Positions 8,743 to 16,769 of a DNA stretch of 64,000 nucleotides are shown here, piece after piece. The stretch lies in assembly GCA_037130755.1 (NCBI GenBank), contig JBAXSI010000012.1, forward strand, positions 1 to 64,000. Reading direction: 5' to 3'. The DNA comes from UBA10649 sp037130755 (GTDB lineage Bacteria; Actinomycetota; Actinomycetes; S36-B12). Made by a program: the position numbers and the translations under genes. The number at the start of each line of letters is the position of its first letter. Within the stretch, counting starts at the first letter, position 1. A model generated the notes under the pieces. The model saw only the letters and a program-made list of their open reading frames with translations, did no database searches and was not told the DNA's origin.

Positions 8743-8811
8743 TCCCAAGTCGGCCACTCGTCTCGCGGTGTACCACCGCCCCGGGGCCCCCTCGTGGGCG
8801 ATCATTCGGTC

Positions 8812-9408
8812 ATGCACCTGCGTCGCGCATCCTGGGCGGACCGCGACGGCGCCTACGCCGTGGCCCTGGCCACCGGCGACTCCGGCGCCGACGCGTCGGG
8901 CCAGCTGCGGCACCCGGACCTGCTGGGCGAGGTGTTCGTCGGCCCGTACCTGGCGTACGCCCCCGAGCACGCGTTCGTCCTCGTCGACGACCATGACCTG
9001 CCGGTCGGCTACGTCCTCGGCGTCGTCGATACGCGTGCATTCGAGGCGACGCTCGAAGCGGACTGGTGGCCCGGGGCGGTGGAGAGGAGCACCGGGCTCG
9101 CGGACCCGACGCCGGTGGACCGCTGGCTCATCGCCCGGATCCGGACGCCCGTCGTCGCGCCCGATGACGTCGTGGCGCGCTTTCCGGCGCACGGCCACAT
9201 CGACCTCACGCGGCCGGCGCAGGGGCAGGGCTGGGGCCGCAGGATGATGACCACGCTGATGGACTCCCTCGCTGAGGCCGGCGCCTCGGGGATGCACCTC
9301 GAGGTCGGCCTCGACAACGCCCGCGCGCTCGGGTTCTACGACCGTCTCGGCTTCACCCGCCAACAGGAGGTCGACGACGCCGTCTACCTTGGCCGACCGC
9401 TGCCCTGA
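8812..9408 (+). CDS. GNAT acetyltransferase related to the C-terminal domain of human O-GlcNAcase
   Basis: Single-domain GNAT fold of 198 residues. The acetyl-CoA loop QGQGWGRRMM lies near 140 and the C-terminal LGFYDRLGF motif is present. The N-terminal half carries features I recognise from the bacterial GNAT group used as structural models for the pseudo-acetyltransferase domain of human OGA: ATGDSGADASG, PDLLGEVFVGPYLAY, VLGVVDTRAFEATLEADWW. Its acceptor is unknown. It is transcribed away from the GntR-SIS-GH84 operon across a shared 233-base region. The ATG was chosen over a GTG at 8794 because GATCAT stands six bases before it, in keeping with the leaderless pattern seen elsewhere; there is no Shine-Dalgarno sequence. 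Confidence 0.8.
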   Translation: MHLRRASWADRDGAYAVALATGDSGADASGQLRHPDLLGEVFVGPYLAYAPEHAFVLVDDHDLPVGYVLGVVDTRAFEATLEADWWPGAVERSTGLADPTPVDRWLIARIRTPVVAPDDVVARFPAHGHIDLTRPAQGQGWGRRMMTTLMDSLAEAGASGMHLEVGLDNARALGFYDRLGFTRQQEVDDAVYLGRPLP

Positions 9409-9429
9409 ATCACCCGCAGCGCGATGCTG

Positions 9430-10956
9430 CTACTCGGACACGCCCAGTCGCTCGAGCAGCAGCGCCCGCACCTTGGCCGCGTCGGCCTGGCCCCGGGTGG
9501 TCTTCATGACCGCGCCGACGATGGCGCCGGCCGCCTGCACCTTGCCGCCACGGATCTTGTCGGCGACGTCGGGCTGCTCGGCCAGTGCCTGGTCGATGGC
9601 GGCCAGCAGGGCAGAGTCGTCGCTGACGATCGCCAGGCCGCGTCCAGCGACGACCGCGTCGACGTCACCCTCGCCGTTCACGATGCCGTCGAATACCTGG
9701 CGTGCGAGCTTGTCGTTGAGGCTGCCATCGGCGACGAGGGCCTCGACTCGCTTGATCTGCCCCGGCGTGACGGGCAGGTCGACCAGCTCGATCTCGCGGT
9801 CGTTGGCGATGCGGGTGAGCTCACCTGTCCACCACTTTCGCGCCGCCGCGGGCTCGACGCCGTCGGCGATCGTCTGCTCGACGAGGTCGAGCGCGCCTGC
9901 GTTGACGATCGTGGACAGCTCGTGTTCGCTGATCCCCCACTCGGCCTGGAGGCGCGCACGCTTCGCCGACGGCATCTCGGGGAGGGTCAGCCGCAGTCGG
10001 TCGATCCACTCGATCGACGCCGCGACGGGGACGAGGTCCGGCTCAGGGAAGTACCGGTAGTCCTCGGCCTGCTCCTTGGAGCGGCCGGATGTCGAGCGGC
10101 CAGTGTCCTCATGGAAGTGCCGGGTCTCCTGGACGACACGTCCGCCCGAGGTGAGCACCGCGCCCTGTCGCTCGATCTCCGAGTGCACGGCGCGCTCGAC
10201 CGAGCGCAGCGAGTTCACGTTCTTCGTCTCGCTGCGCGTGCCCCAGTCGGCGCCGGGACGGTTGAGCGACACGTTGACGTCGCAGCGCAGCGAGCCCTCC
10301 TCCATCCGCACGTCGGAGACTCCGAGCGCACGCATGAGGTTCCGCAGCTCCGTCACGTAGGCCTTGGCGACCTGCGGGGCAAGGTCCCCGGTGCCCACGA
10401 TGGGCTTGGTGACGATCTCGATCAGTGGGATGCCGGCGCGGTTGTAGTCGACCAGGGAGTAGTCGGCGCCATGGATGCGTCCGGTGGCGCCGCCGGCGTG
10501 CGTGAGCTTGCCGGTGTCCTCCTCCATGTGGACGCGCTCGATCTCGACGCGGAACTGCTTCGGGCCGTCGTCGGTGTCGACCGTGACGTCGAGCCAGCCG
10601 TTGAAGCACAGCGGCTCGTCGTACTGGCTGATCTGGTAGTCCTTGGGCATGTCCGGGTAGAAGTAGTTCTTCCGGGCGAACCGGCACCACGGTGCGATCG
10701 AGCAGTTCAATGCCAGGCCCATGCGGATCGTCGACTCGATCGCCATGCGGTTGACCACCGGCATCGAGCCGGGCAGGCCCAGGCACACCGGGCACACCTG
10801 GGTATTCGGGTCGGCGCCGAAGGCTGTGGGACACGAGCAGAACATCTTCGAATTGGTGCCGAGCTCGACGTGCGTCTCAAGGCCGATCACTGGCTCGAAC
10901 TGCGCCATGACGTCGGCGTAGTCCATCGTCTCGTGTGCGGTGCTGTGTGCGCTCAC
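9430..10956 (-). CDS. gatB: Asp-tRNA(Asn)/Glu-tRNA(Gln) amidotransferase subunit B
   Basis: Kinase and tRNA-binding subunit of the GatCAB complex, which converts Glu-tRNA(Gln) and Asp-tRNA(Asn) to the correctly amidated forms. The 508-residue protein has the GatB cradle (FEPVIGLETHVEL at about 19-31; FCSCPTAFGADPNTQVCPVC with zinc-ligand cysteines; RKNYFYPDMPKDYQISQYD) and the C-terminal YqeY-like tail domain ending MKTTRGQADAAKVRALL. The GTG start overlaps the gatA stop by four bases (GTGA); an ATG 30 bases further in is also possible. A long in-frame extension into gatA is not protein-like. Convergent with the GNAT gene, 21 bases between stops. Confidence 0.95.
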   Translation of the reverse strand: MSAHSTAHETMDYADVMAQFEPVIGLETHVELGTNSKMFCSCPTAFGADPNTQVCPVCLGLPGSMPVVNRMAIESTIRMGLALNCSIAPWCRFARKNYFYPDMPKDYQISQYDEPLCFNGWLDVTVDTDDGPKQFRVEIERVHMEEDTGKLTHAGGATGRIHGADYSLVDYNRAGIPLIEIVTKPIVGTGDLAPQVAKAYVTELRNLMRALGVSDVRMEEGSLRCDVNVSLNRPGADWGTRSETKNVNSLRSVERAVHSEIERQGAVLTSGGRVVQETRHFHEDTGRSTSGRSKEQAEDYRYFPEPDLVPVAASIEWIDRLRLTLPEMPSAKRARLQAEWGISEHELSTIVNAGALDLVEQTIADGVEPAAARKWWTGELTRIANDREIELVDLPVTPGQIKRVEALVADGSLNDKLARQVFDGIVNGEGDVDAVVAGRGLAIVSDDSALLAAIDQALAEQPDVADKIRGGKVQAAGAIVGAVMKTTRGQADAAKVRALLLERLGVSE

Positions 10957-12470
10957 AGGTCCTGCACCTCCTCGATCAGCAGATGGCCCCACTTGTCGAC
11001 CAGCGCTGCCTCGAGCGCGGAGCCCACCAGGTAGAGGCGGTCGTCGGCCATCGGCGGGGCCATGATCTGCAGCCCGACCGGCAGCCCGTCCTCGGGTGCA
11101 AGGCCGATGGGCAGTGACATTGCCGCATTGCCGGCGAGGTTCACCGGGATCGTGGCGATGTCGTTGAGGTACATGGCGATGGGATCGTCGACCTTGTCGC
11201 CGATCTTGAACGCTGTCGTCGGTGCCGTCGGCGAGATGAGCACGTCGACCTTCTCGAAGGCGGCGTTGAAGTCGCGGGTGATCAGCGTGCGGACCTTCTG
11301 CGCCTGCCCGTAGTACGCGTCGTAGTAGCCGCTGGACAGTGCGTACGTGCCGATCATGATGCGACGCTTCACCTCGGCGCCGAAGCCCGCCTCGCGAGTG
11401 AGTGCCATGACCTGCTCCACGGAGTTGTTGCCGTCGTCGCCGACCCGAAGGCCATAGCGCATGCCGTCGAACTTCGCGAGGTTGCTGGACGCCTCGGACG
11501 GCAGGATCAGGTAGTACGCCCCGAGTGCGTAGTCGAAGTGCGGGCACGAGACCTCGACGACCTCAGCGCCCAGCCCCGTGAGGATGGCCACCGCCTCATC
11601 GAACCGCTGCTGAACACCGGCCTGGTAGCCATCGCCCCGTAGTTCCTTGACCAGTCCGATGCGCAGCCCGCGCACGTCGCCCTTCCGGGCTGCAGCGACC
11701 ACGTCGGGCACCGGCGCGTCGATCGACGTCGAGTCGTGGGGGTCGTGGCCGGCGATCACGGAGTGCAGGAGCGCGGTGTCGAGCACCGTACGCGCGCAGG
11801 GGCCGGCCTGGTCGAGGGATGACGCCAGGGCGACGAGCCCGAATCGCGAGACGCCGCCGTAGGTCGGCTTGACGCCGACGGTTCCCGTGACGGCGGCCGG
11901 CTGCCGGATCGAACCGCCGGTGTCCGTGCCGATGGCCAGAGGCGCCTCGAAGGCCGCCAGCGAAGCGGCCGAGCCGCCGCCGGAGCCGCCGGGGATGCGC
12001 TCGAGGTCCCACGGGTTGTGGGTCGGGCCGTAAGCGCTGTGCTCGGTCGACGAGCCCATCGCGAACTCGTCCATGTTGGTCTTGCCCAGGATCACGATGT
12101 CCGCAGCGCGCAGTCGCTGCACCACGGTCGAGTCATACGGCGGGCGCCATCCCTCGAGCACCCGCGATCCACAGGTGGTCGGCACGCCCTTCATCGTCAG
12201 CACGTCCTTGAGCGCGAGCGGCACTCCCGCCAGGGGGCTCAACGCCACGCCCCCCGCGCGCTTGGCGTCGACGGCGTCGGCCGCGGCTAGGGCTGCATCG
12301 GAGTCGACGTACAAGAAGGCGTGGACACGCTCGTCAACCTCGGCGATGCGATCCAAGTGAGCCTGGGTGACCTCCCGGGAGGACACCTCGCCCTCGGCGA
12401 TCGCACGCGCGAGGACGGCGGCGTCCTGGTGCGTGAGGTCCCTTTCCAGATCTGAGTCAGTGATCGACAT
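10953..12470 (-). CDS. gatA: Asp-tRNA(Asn)/Glu-tRNA(Gln) amidotransferase subunit A
   Basis: Glutaminase subunit of GatCAB: releases ammonia from glutamine for use by GatB. 505 residues of the amidase-signature family. The Ser-cisSer-Lys triad is visible as Lys88 (PLALKDV), Ser163 (GGSGGGSAAS) and Ser187 (GTDTGGSIRQ); their spacing of 75 and 24 residues equals that of characterised GatA proteins. The ATG start follows the gatC stop within three bases, and its stop overlaps gatB, so gatC-gatA-gatB form one coupled operon. Presence of GatCAB implies indirect Gln-tRNA (and perhaps Asn-tRNA) synthesis, as is usual in Actinomycetota. Confidence 0.97.
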   Translation of the reverse strand: MSITDSDLERDLTHQDAAVLARAIAEGEVSSREVTQAHLDRIAEVDERVHAFLYVDSDAALAAADAVDAKRAGGVALSPLAGVPLALKDVLTMKGVPTTCGSRVLEGWRPPYDSTVVQRLRAADIVILGKTNMDEFAMGSSTEHSAYGPTHNPWDLERIPGGSGGGSAASLAAFEAPLAIGTDTGGSIRQPAAVTGTVGVKPTYGGVSRFGLVALASSLDQAGPCARTVLDTALLHSVIAGHDPHDSTSIDAPVPDVVAAARKGDVRGLRIGLVKELRGDGYQAGVQQRFDEAVAILTGLGAEVVEVSCPHFDYALGAYYLILPSEASSNLAKFDGMRYGLRVGDDGNNSVEQVMALTREAGFGAEVKRRIMIGTYALSSGYYDAYYGQAQKVRTLITRDFNAAFEKVDVLISPTAPTTAFKIGDKVDDPIAMYLNDIATIPVNLAGNAAMSLPIGLAPEDGLPVGLQIMAPPMADDRLYLVGSALEAALVDKWGHLLIEEVQDL

Positions 12471-12473
12471 CGC

Positions 12474-12770
12474 TCACTCCTCGTCCAGGATGCGCGGGAC
12501 GCGGAAGCGGTCGTCCTCCCACGCCGGGGCTCCGGCAGCCACGGTGTCGCGGTCGAGCCCGGGTCGCGCAATGTCCTCGCGGAAGACGTTCTCCATCGGG
12601 ATCGGGTGCGATGTCGGGGGGATGTCGTCAGCAGCCACTTCGGAGACCCGCGCCACGGACTGCAGGATCACGTCCAGCTGCCCGGCGTAGTGGTCGAGCT
12701 CGTCCTCGGTCAGCTCGAGACGGGCCAGCCTGGCCAGGTGCTCGACGTCGGCACGGGTGATCGCTGTCAT
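12474..12770 (-). CDS. gatC: Asp-tRNA(Asn)/Glu-tRNA(Gln) amidotransferase subunit C
   Basis: Small belt subunit that wraps GatA and GatB together. 98 residues, normal for the family, with the opening helix TRADVEHLARLARLELTEDE and the Pro-rich C-terminal belt ending RVPRILDEE. Two in-frame ATGs lie nine bases apart; the inner one was chosen because TAGGAT lies seven bases before it, serving either as a leaderless -10 element or through its AGGA as a weak ribosome-binding site. First gene of gatC-gatA-gatB. A nested inverted repeat fills most of the gap to the next gene upstream. Confidence 0.93.
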   Translation of the reverse strand: MTAITRADVEHLARLARLELTEDELDHYAGQLDVILQSVARVSEVAADDIPPTSHPIPMENVFREDIARPGLDRDTVAAGAPAWEDDRFRVPRILDEE

Positions 12771-12777
12771 GCGCGTC

Positions 12778-12783
12778 ATCCTA
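12778..12783 (-). promoter_or_regulatory. Probable -10 element or ribosome-binding site of gatC
   Basis: TAGGAT on the minus strand, seven bases before the inner gatC ATG. It could serve as a -10 hexamer for a leaderless mRNA, or its AGGA could bind the ribosome; sequence alone cannot separate these. Confidence 0.45.
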
Positions 12784-12795
12784 TTGAGCCGCCGT

Positions 12796-12875
12796 TTCCG
12801 CCGAGAGGCAGGCAGTTGTCGTGAAACCGTGCCTCCGGAACTGATTACACGACCACTCCCTAGGGCTCGGCGGAA
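12796..12875. other. Nested inverted repeat (possible structured RNA or regulatory element) between MBL gene and gatC
   Basis: The outer arms TTCCGCCGAG (12796-12805) and CTCGGCGGAA (12866-12875) are perfect complements. Inside them, AGTTGTCGTG (12814-12823) pairs with CACGACCACT (12848-12857) with one mismatch. Both flanks of the internal loop are eight bases and the apical loop is 24. The element fills most of the 116-base gap between the end of the MBL gene and gatC, both leftward. It has no U-run, so it is not a classical terminator. I do not recognise an RNA family. Confidence 0.5.
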
Positions 12876-12886
12876 GGAGTCGAGGG

Positions 12887-13450
12887 TCAGGGAGCGAACG
12901 GGACGCCGTGGCCCGGGACCACCAAGGACGGCTCCAGCGCGAGGATGCGTTCGCGGGACGCCACCAGCACCGCCGGATCCGGTGCGTACGGGTCCTCCTG
13001 CGGTCCCGACTCGTCCCACCAGGCGTGCGTGCAGACCACCAGGCCGTCCGCCGTCCGCACGACCGTCGAGATGTCCTCAACGGTGTGGCCGGGCGTCCGG
13101 ATGAGCCTGATGTCGTCAGCGAGGACCCGTCCCTCGGCATCGTCGTCGCGCCAGATGTCGCCCTGATAGACCGCCGCGAAGTCATGGAATCGGGCAGCCG
13201 GGAACAGCGCCGCGTTGAGTGTGTGGTCGATGTGCTGGTGGCTGAACACCACGTCGGTGATCTGCTCGGGGTCCAGTCCGAGCGCCCTGAGCGGATCGAG
13301 GATGAGCGCGGTCCGCGACACCAGTCCAGGATCGACGATGACGTGGGTGTCCCCCTGCGAGACCAACGTGACAGTCGAGCCGACGTGCAGGCCGGCCTCG
13401 CTCTCGGGGCCGACGTAGCCGTTGTGGAGGACGGTCAGGGATGCGCTCAT
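12887..13450 (-). CDS. MBL-fold metallo-hydrolase (MBLAC1-like)
   Basis: Cytoplasmic metallo-beta-lactamase-fold hydrolase of 187 residues. The metal-binding motif is His71-x-His73-x-Asp75-His76 (SHQHIDH); further ligands are His in RTPGHTVED, Asp/His around VCTHAWWDES, and His in VPGHG. The GYVGPESEAGLHVGSTVTLV opening and overall length resemble the MBLAC1-type group (human MBLAC1 is a nuclease), not true beta-lactamases or glyoxalase II. The substrate in bacteria is unknown. The hexamer GATGCT stands six bases before the ATG and there is no Shine-Dalgarno sequence. It lies between ligA and gatCAB in the same direction; the neighbours do not suggest a function. Confidence 0.8.
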   Translation of the reverse strand: MSASLTVLHNGYVGPESEAGLHVGSTVTLVSQGDTHVIVDPGLVSRTALILDPLRALGLDPEQITDVVFSHQHIDHTLNAALFPAARFHDFAAVYQGDIWRDDDAEGRVLADDIRLIRTPGHTVEDISTVVRTADGLVVCTHAWWDESGPQEDPYAPDPAVLVASRERILALEPSLVVPGHGVPFAP

Positions 13451-13483
13451 GACGTCAGCATCACATGAGCGGCAGCCCGGTGT

Positions 13484-15712
13484 TCAGGAATTGTCGCTGC
13501 GCTTGCCGAGGGCCGCCTCGAGCCCTTCGCCGACAAGCGCAACGAAGCCTTCGAGTCCGACCACCGGGACACCGAGCTGCTCCGCCTTCTTCGCCTTGCT
13601 GCTCGGTTTGGCACCCGGGTCGCCCTGCACGAGGAGGTCGGTCGACATGGAGACCGACGACGCGACCTTGCCGCCAAGGTCAGTGACGGCAGTGGCCGCA
13701 CTGTCGCGCGTGAAGCCCTCGAGTGCGCCGGTGATGACCACGGTTACTCCAGCAAGCGGCTGCGCGCCCGCATCGACAACCTGGTCCTCCATGCGCACGC
13801 CGCCGCGCCGCCACTTCTCGATGATCTCGCGGTGCCAGTCCACCTCGAACCAGTCGCGCACTGCCTCCGCGATGATCATGCCCACGCCGTCGGTCGCCGC
13901 GAGGTCCTCGATGGAGGCAGTCGCGATCTCATCGAGGGTCCGGAACTGGCGGGCCAGGCCCTGCGCAGCAGTGGGACCGACGTGCCGGATGGACAGGGCG
14001 ACCAACACCCGCCAGAGCGGCTGCTGCCGCGCAGCGTCGAGATTTGCGAGCATGCCCTTGGCGTTCTCCGACAGCCGCGGGCCGGACTCACCCTTGCCCG
14101 GCTCGCGCGTGAAGAACGGGCGGCGCAGGAGATCGTCGGGCGTGAGCAGGAAGACGTCGCCCTCGTCGGCGACCAGGCCGCAGTCGAGGAGGGCGATCGC
14201 CGCCTTGTAGCCCATTCCCTCAATGTCGAGGGCACCGCGGGACGCGACGTGGAACAGCCGCTCGCGCATCTGCGCGGGGCACGCGCGGGCGTTGGGGCAC
14301 CGCAGGTCCTTGTCGCCCTCCTTCTCCGGCCGAAGCTCGGTGCCGCACTCCGGGCAATGAGTCGGCATGACGAACGCGCGCTCGGAGCCGTCGCGGACAT
14401 CCACGACTGGACCGAGCACCTCGGGAATCACGTCACCGGCCTTGCGCAGGAACACCATGTCGCCGATGAGCACGCCCTTGCGCTCGACCTCGTACGCGTT
14501 GTGCAGCGTCGCCATCGAGACGGTGGAACCGGCCACGCGGACCGGCTGCATCACTGCGAAGGGGGTGACCCGACCCGTCCGTCCGACGTTGACCTGGATG
14601 TCGAGCAGCCGCGTGCGCACAACCTCGGGCGGGTACTTGTATGCGATCGCCCAACGCGGGGCACGCGACGTCTCGCCCAGCCTGGCCTGCAATTCGAGGG
14701 AGTCGACCTTGATGACGACGCCGTCGATCTCGTGCTCGATGTCGTGTCGGTGGACGCCGTAGAAGGCGATGTACTCCAGCGCGCCATCGGCGGCCGAATG
14801 CACCTTGGCCCGAGCACTGACCGGAAGGCCAAGGTCGGCCAGCAGGGAATAGCCCTCGCTCTGTCGCGAGATGCTGACACCGTCGACGGCGCCGATTCCG
14901 TGCACAGTCAGTTGCAGGGCCCGTAGGCGGTTGAGCGCGCGCCCGAGCTCGGCCTCCATCCGCGCGATCTTCGAGTCGGAACGCGCACCGCCCTTCGACT
15001 CGGCACGGGCCGCGGCAAGCTCGCTCTCACGACGGTCGATGCGCTGCCGCAGGCCGCCGGCCGCAGCGTTGCGGGGATTGGCGAATGCGGCGAGGCCGAG
15101 GTCCTGCTGCTCGGCGTTGATCCGGTCGAACTCCGCCACCGGAAGGAACACCTCCCCGCGCACCTCGAGCAGCCGCGGTACCTCCTGGCCACTCGCCGAC
15201 TCGAGGCGTGGCGGGACCGACGCGATGAACCGCGCGTTGTAGGTGACGTCCTCGCCGACCGTGCCGTCACCACGGGTGGCCAGGGTCGAAAGCCGGCCAT
15301 CGACGTACACCGCATCGACTGCCAGCCCGTCGATCTTGAGCTCGCACAGCAGGTCCGGGATCTCCCCCAGTCCCTTCTCGACACGATCGAGCCACGCGCG
15401 CAGCTCATCCTCGTCGAAGGCGTTATCGAGCGAGTACAGCCGCTGCAAGTGGTGAACCGGGTCGAACATCTCGGCCTTCGAACCACCGACGGTCTGGGTC
15501 GGCGACTCCCCGCTCTGGAGCTCCGGCCACGACTCCTCCAGCACGACGAGCTCGCGGAACAACTCGTCGTACTCGGCATCGGACAGCGTGGGCGCGTCGG
15601 CCTGGTAGTACTCCGTGCGGGCCTGGTTGATCGCGTCGACGAGTTCCGCCCAGCGACCTCGAGCGGCCGCGGGCACGGAAGTCGGGCTGGTCACCGGATC
15701 ATCCTGAGTCAT
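13484..15712 (-). CDS. ligA: NAD-dependent DNA ligase
   Basis: Seals nicks in DNA using NAD+, essential for replication and repair. 742 residues in the standard order: Ia NAD-binding domain, adenylation domain with nucleophile Lys126 in ELKIDGLA, OB fold, four-cysteine zinc finger (HCPECGTELRP then LRCPNARACPAQ), helix-hairpin-helix region and C-terminal BRCT domain. The ATG was chosen because GGAGG lies six bases upstream, inside the end of the preceding MetE-like gene, which it overlaps by 14 bases. An acidic/charged insertion near residues 245-265 is modest. It is the last gene of the leftward run that starts at etfB. Confidence 0.97.
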   Translation of the reverse strand: MTQDDPVTSPTSVPAAARGRWAELVDAINQARTEYYQADAPTLSDAEYDELFRELVVLEESWPELQSGESPTQTVGGSKAEMFDPVHHLQRLYSLDNAFDEDELRAWLDRVEKGLGEIPDLLCELKIDGLAVDAVYVDGRLSTLATRGDGTVGEDVTYNARFIASVPPRLESASGQEVPRLLEVRGEVFLPVAEFDRINAEQQDLGLAAFANPRNAAAGGLRQRIDRRESELAAARAESKGGARSDSKIARMEAELGRALNRLRALQLTVHGIGAVDGVSISRQSEGYSLLADLGLPVSARAKVHSAADGALEYIAFYGVHRHDIEHEIDGVVIKVDSLELQARLGETSRAPRWAIAYKYPPEVVRTRLLDIQVNVGRTGRVTPFAVMQPVRVAGSTVSMATLHNAYEVERKGVLIGDMVFLRKAGDVIPEVLGPVVDVRDGSERAFVMPTHCPECGTELRPEKEGDKDLRCPNARACPAQMRERLFHVASRGALDIEGMGYKAAIALLDCGLVADEGDVFLLTPDDLLRRPFFTREPGKGESGPRLSENAKGMLANLDAARQQPLWRVLVALSIRHVGPTAAQGLARQFRTLDEIATASIEDLAATDGVGMIIAEAVRDWFEVDWHREIIEKWRRGGVRMEDQVVDAGAQPLAGVTVVITGALEGFTRDSAATAVTDLGGKVASSVSMSTDLLVQGDPGAKPSSKAKKAEQLGVPVVGLEGFVALVGEGLEAALGKRSDNS

Positions 15713-16769
15713 CGGCGGCCTCCGCGCCGTCGGTCTGGTCCTGCCGCACAACTCGTCCTACGGCGGTGCAAGCCGCCAGCGCCGTGCGCACCCAAGCGGG
15801 CGACGCGCCGGCCATCCCGCACGATGGCGTGATGGCCACCTGGTCCAGCCACGTCGGATCCTCCAGGCCGAGTCGGTGCAGCAGCGCCCGGAGCGGAGCG
15901 CTCGCCTGAGCATCCCCCAGGGGTCCGACACCGGTGGACGGTACGCAGCCGGCGAGGATCCCCAGTCCCGCCTCGAAGGCGCGGCCGAGCGGATCGTCCA
16001 AGGTCCGCTCATTCTCCACGGGCACAAGGTCGAGGCTGACGAATGCCGCGCCACTGGTGCGCAGGAGGTCGACGGGGATGCCCGGATCGCAGCAGTGCAC
16101 GCCCACGACAGCGTCGCCTCGTCCCTGGATGACCTGACGGAGCACGCGCTCGGCGTCCTGCCCGTCGACGGCACGGTACGTGGACAGTCCGCTCGCGGTA
16201 CCGATCCGGCCCTCGAGCACGGCGGGGAGCGCCGGCTCGTCGAGCTGCACCACGACGGCGCTGGCCTTCGGAAGGCGACGGCGCACATCGGCCACGTGCA
16301 CGTCGATCGCCTCCGCGAGCCCTTGGGCGATGTCCCGCACCGCCAGCTCGTCGCGCAGCGCGCGCTCCCCGGTGCGCAGTTCCAGCGCGGCCGCTAGCGT
16401 CCACGGCCCGACGACCTGCACCTTGACCGGGCCGGTGTAGCCCCGGGTCTGCTCCTCCAGCGCGTCGAGATCCTCGCCGAGCATCGACCACGCCTGCCGC
16501 ATCTGCCGGCCCGGGGCCGAGGTGAGACGCCAGCCGGCGGGAGTGGTCTCGAGGGCGAAGTGCGTCGAGACCGCTGCCAGCATCCCGCCGGTGCGCCCGA
16601 TCATGTCGGCACCCGGGCCGCGCGCGGGCAGCTCAGCGACGTGCACGAAGCCGCCGAGCTCGCCGACGACGATGCGTGCGGCCTCGATCGGCTCCGTGCC
16701 CGGTAGGGACCCGACGGACGTCGCAACGGCCGTCGACCACGGCATGGCCAGGACGGCGTCGGCGGTCAT
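15699..16769 (-). CDS. MetE-like (cobalamin-independent methionine synthase family) protein
   Basis: A 356-residue protein of the MetE/UROD-like TIM-barrel superfamily, about half the length of a full MetE and equal to its C-terminal catalytic half in type. Candidate zinc ligands are His/Cys in VGVHCCDPG and Cys in TPSCGMAG. It opens TSVGSLPGTEPIEAARIV, typical of the short actinobacterial group found between mnmA and ligA. Whether it makes methionine is uncertain: these short proteins lack the N-terminal half that binds the folate polyglutamate tail. ATG overlaps the mnmA stop by four bases (ATGA) and its own stop overlaps ligA by 14 bases. Confidence 0.8.
   Translation of the reverse strand: MTADAVLAMPWSTAVATSVGSLPGTEPIEAARIVVGELGGFVHVAELPARGPGADMIGRTGGMLAAVSTHFALETTPAGWRLTSAPGRQMRQAWSMLGEDLDALEEQTRGYTGPVKVQVVGPWTLAAALELRTGERALRDELAVRDIAQGLAEAIDVHVADVRRRLPKASAVVVQLDEPALPAVLEGRIGTASGLSTYRAVDGQDAERVLRQVIQGRGDAVVGVHCCDPGIPVDLLRTSGAAFVSLDLVPVENERTLDDPLGRAFEAGLGILAGCVPSTGVGPLGDAQASAPLRALLHRLGLEDPTWLDQVAITPSCGMAGASPAWVRTALAACTAVGRVVRQDQTDGAEAADDSG

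Noticed and set aside
8794..8811. GTG at 8794 as the GNAT start
   Set aside because: No ribosome-binding site; the ATG at 8812 starts the conserved domain and has the six-base-spaced hexamer.
12887..13450. Annotating the MBL-fold gene as a beta-lactamase or glyoxalase II
   Set aside because: The metal motif is general to the fold; length and flanking motifs fit MBLAC1-like hydrolases better.
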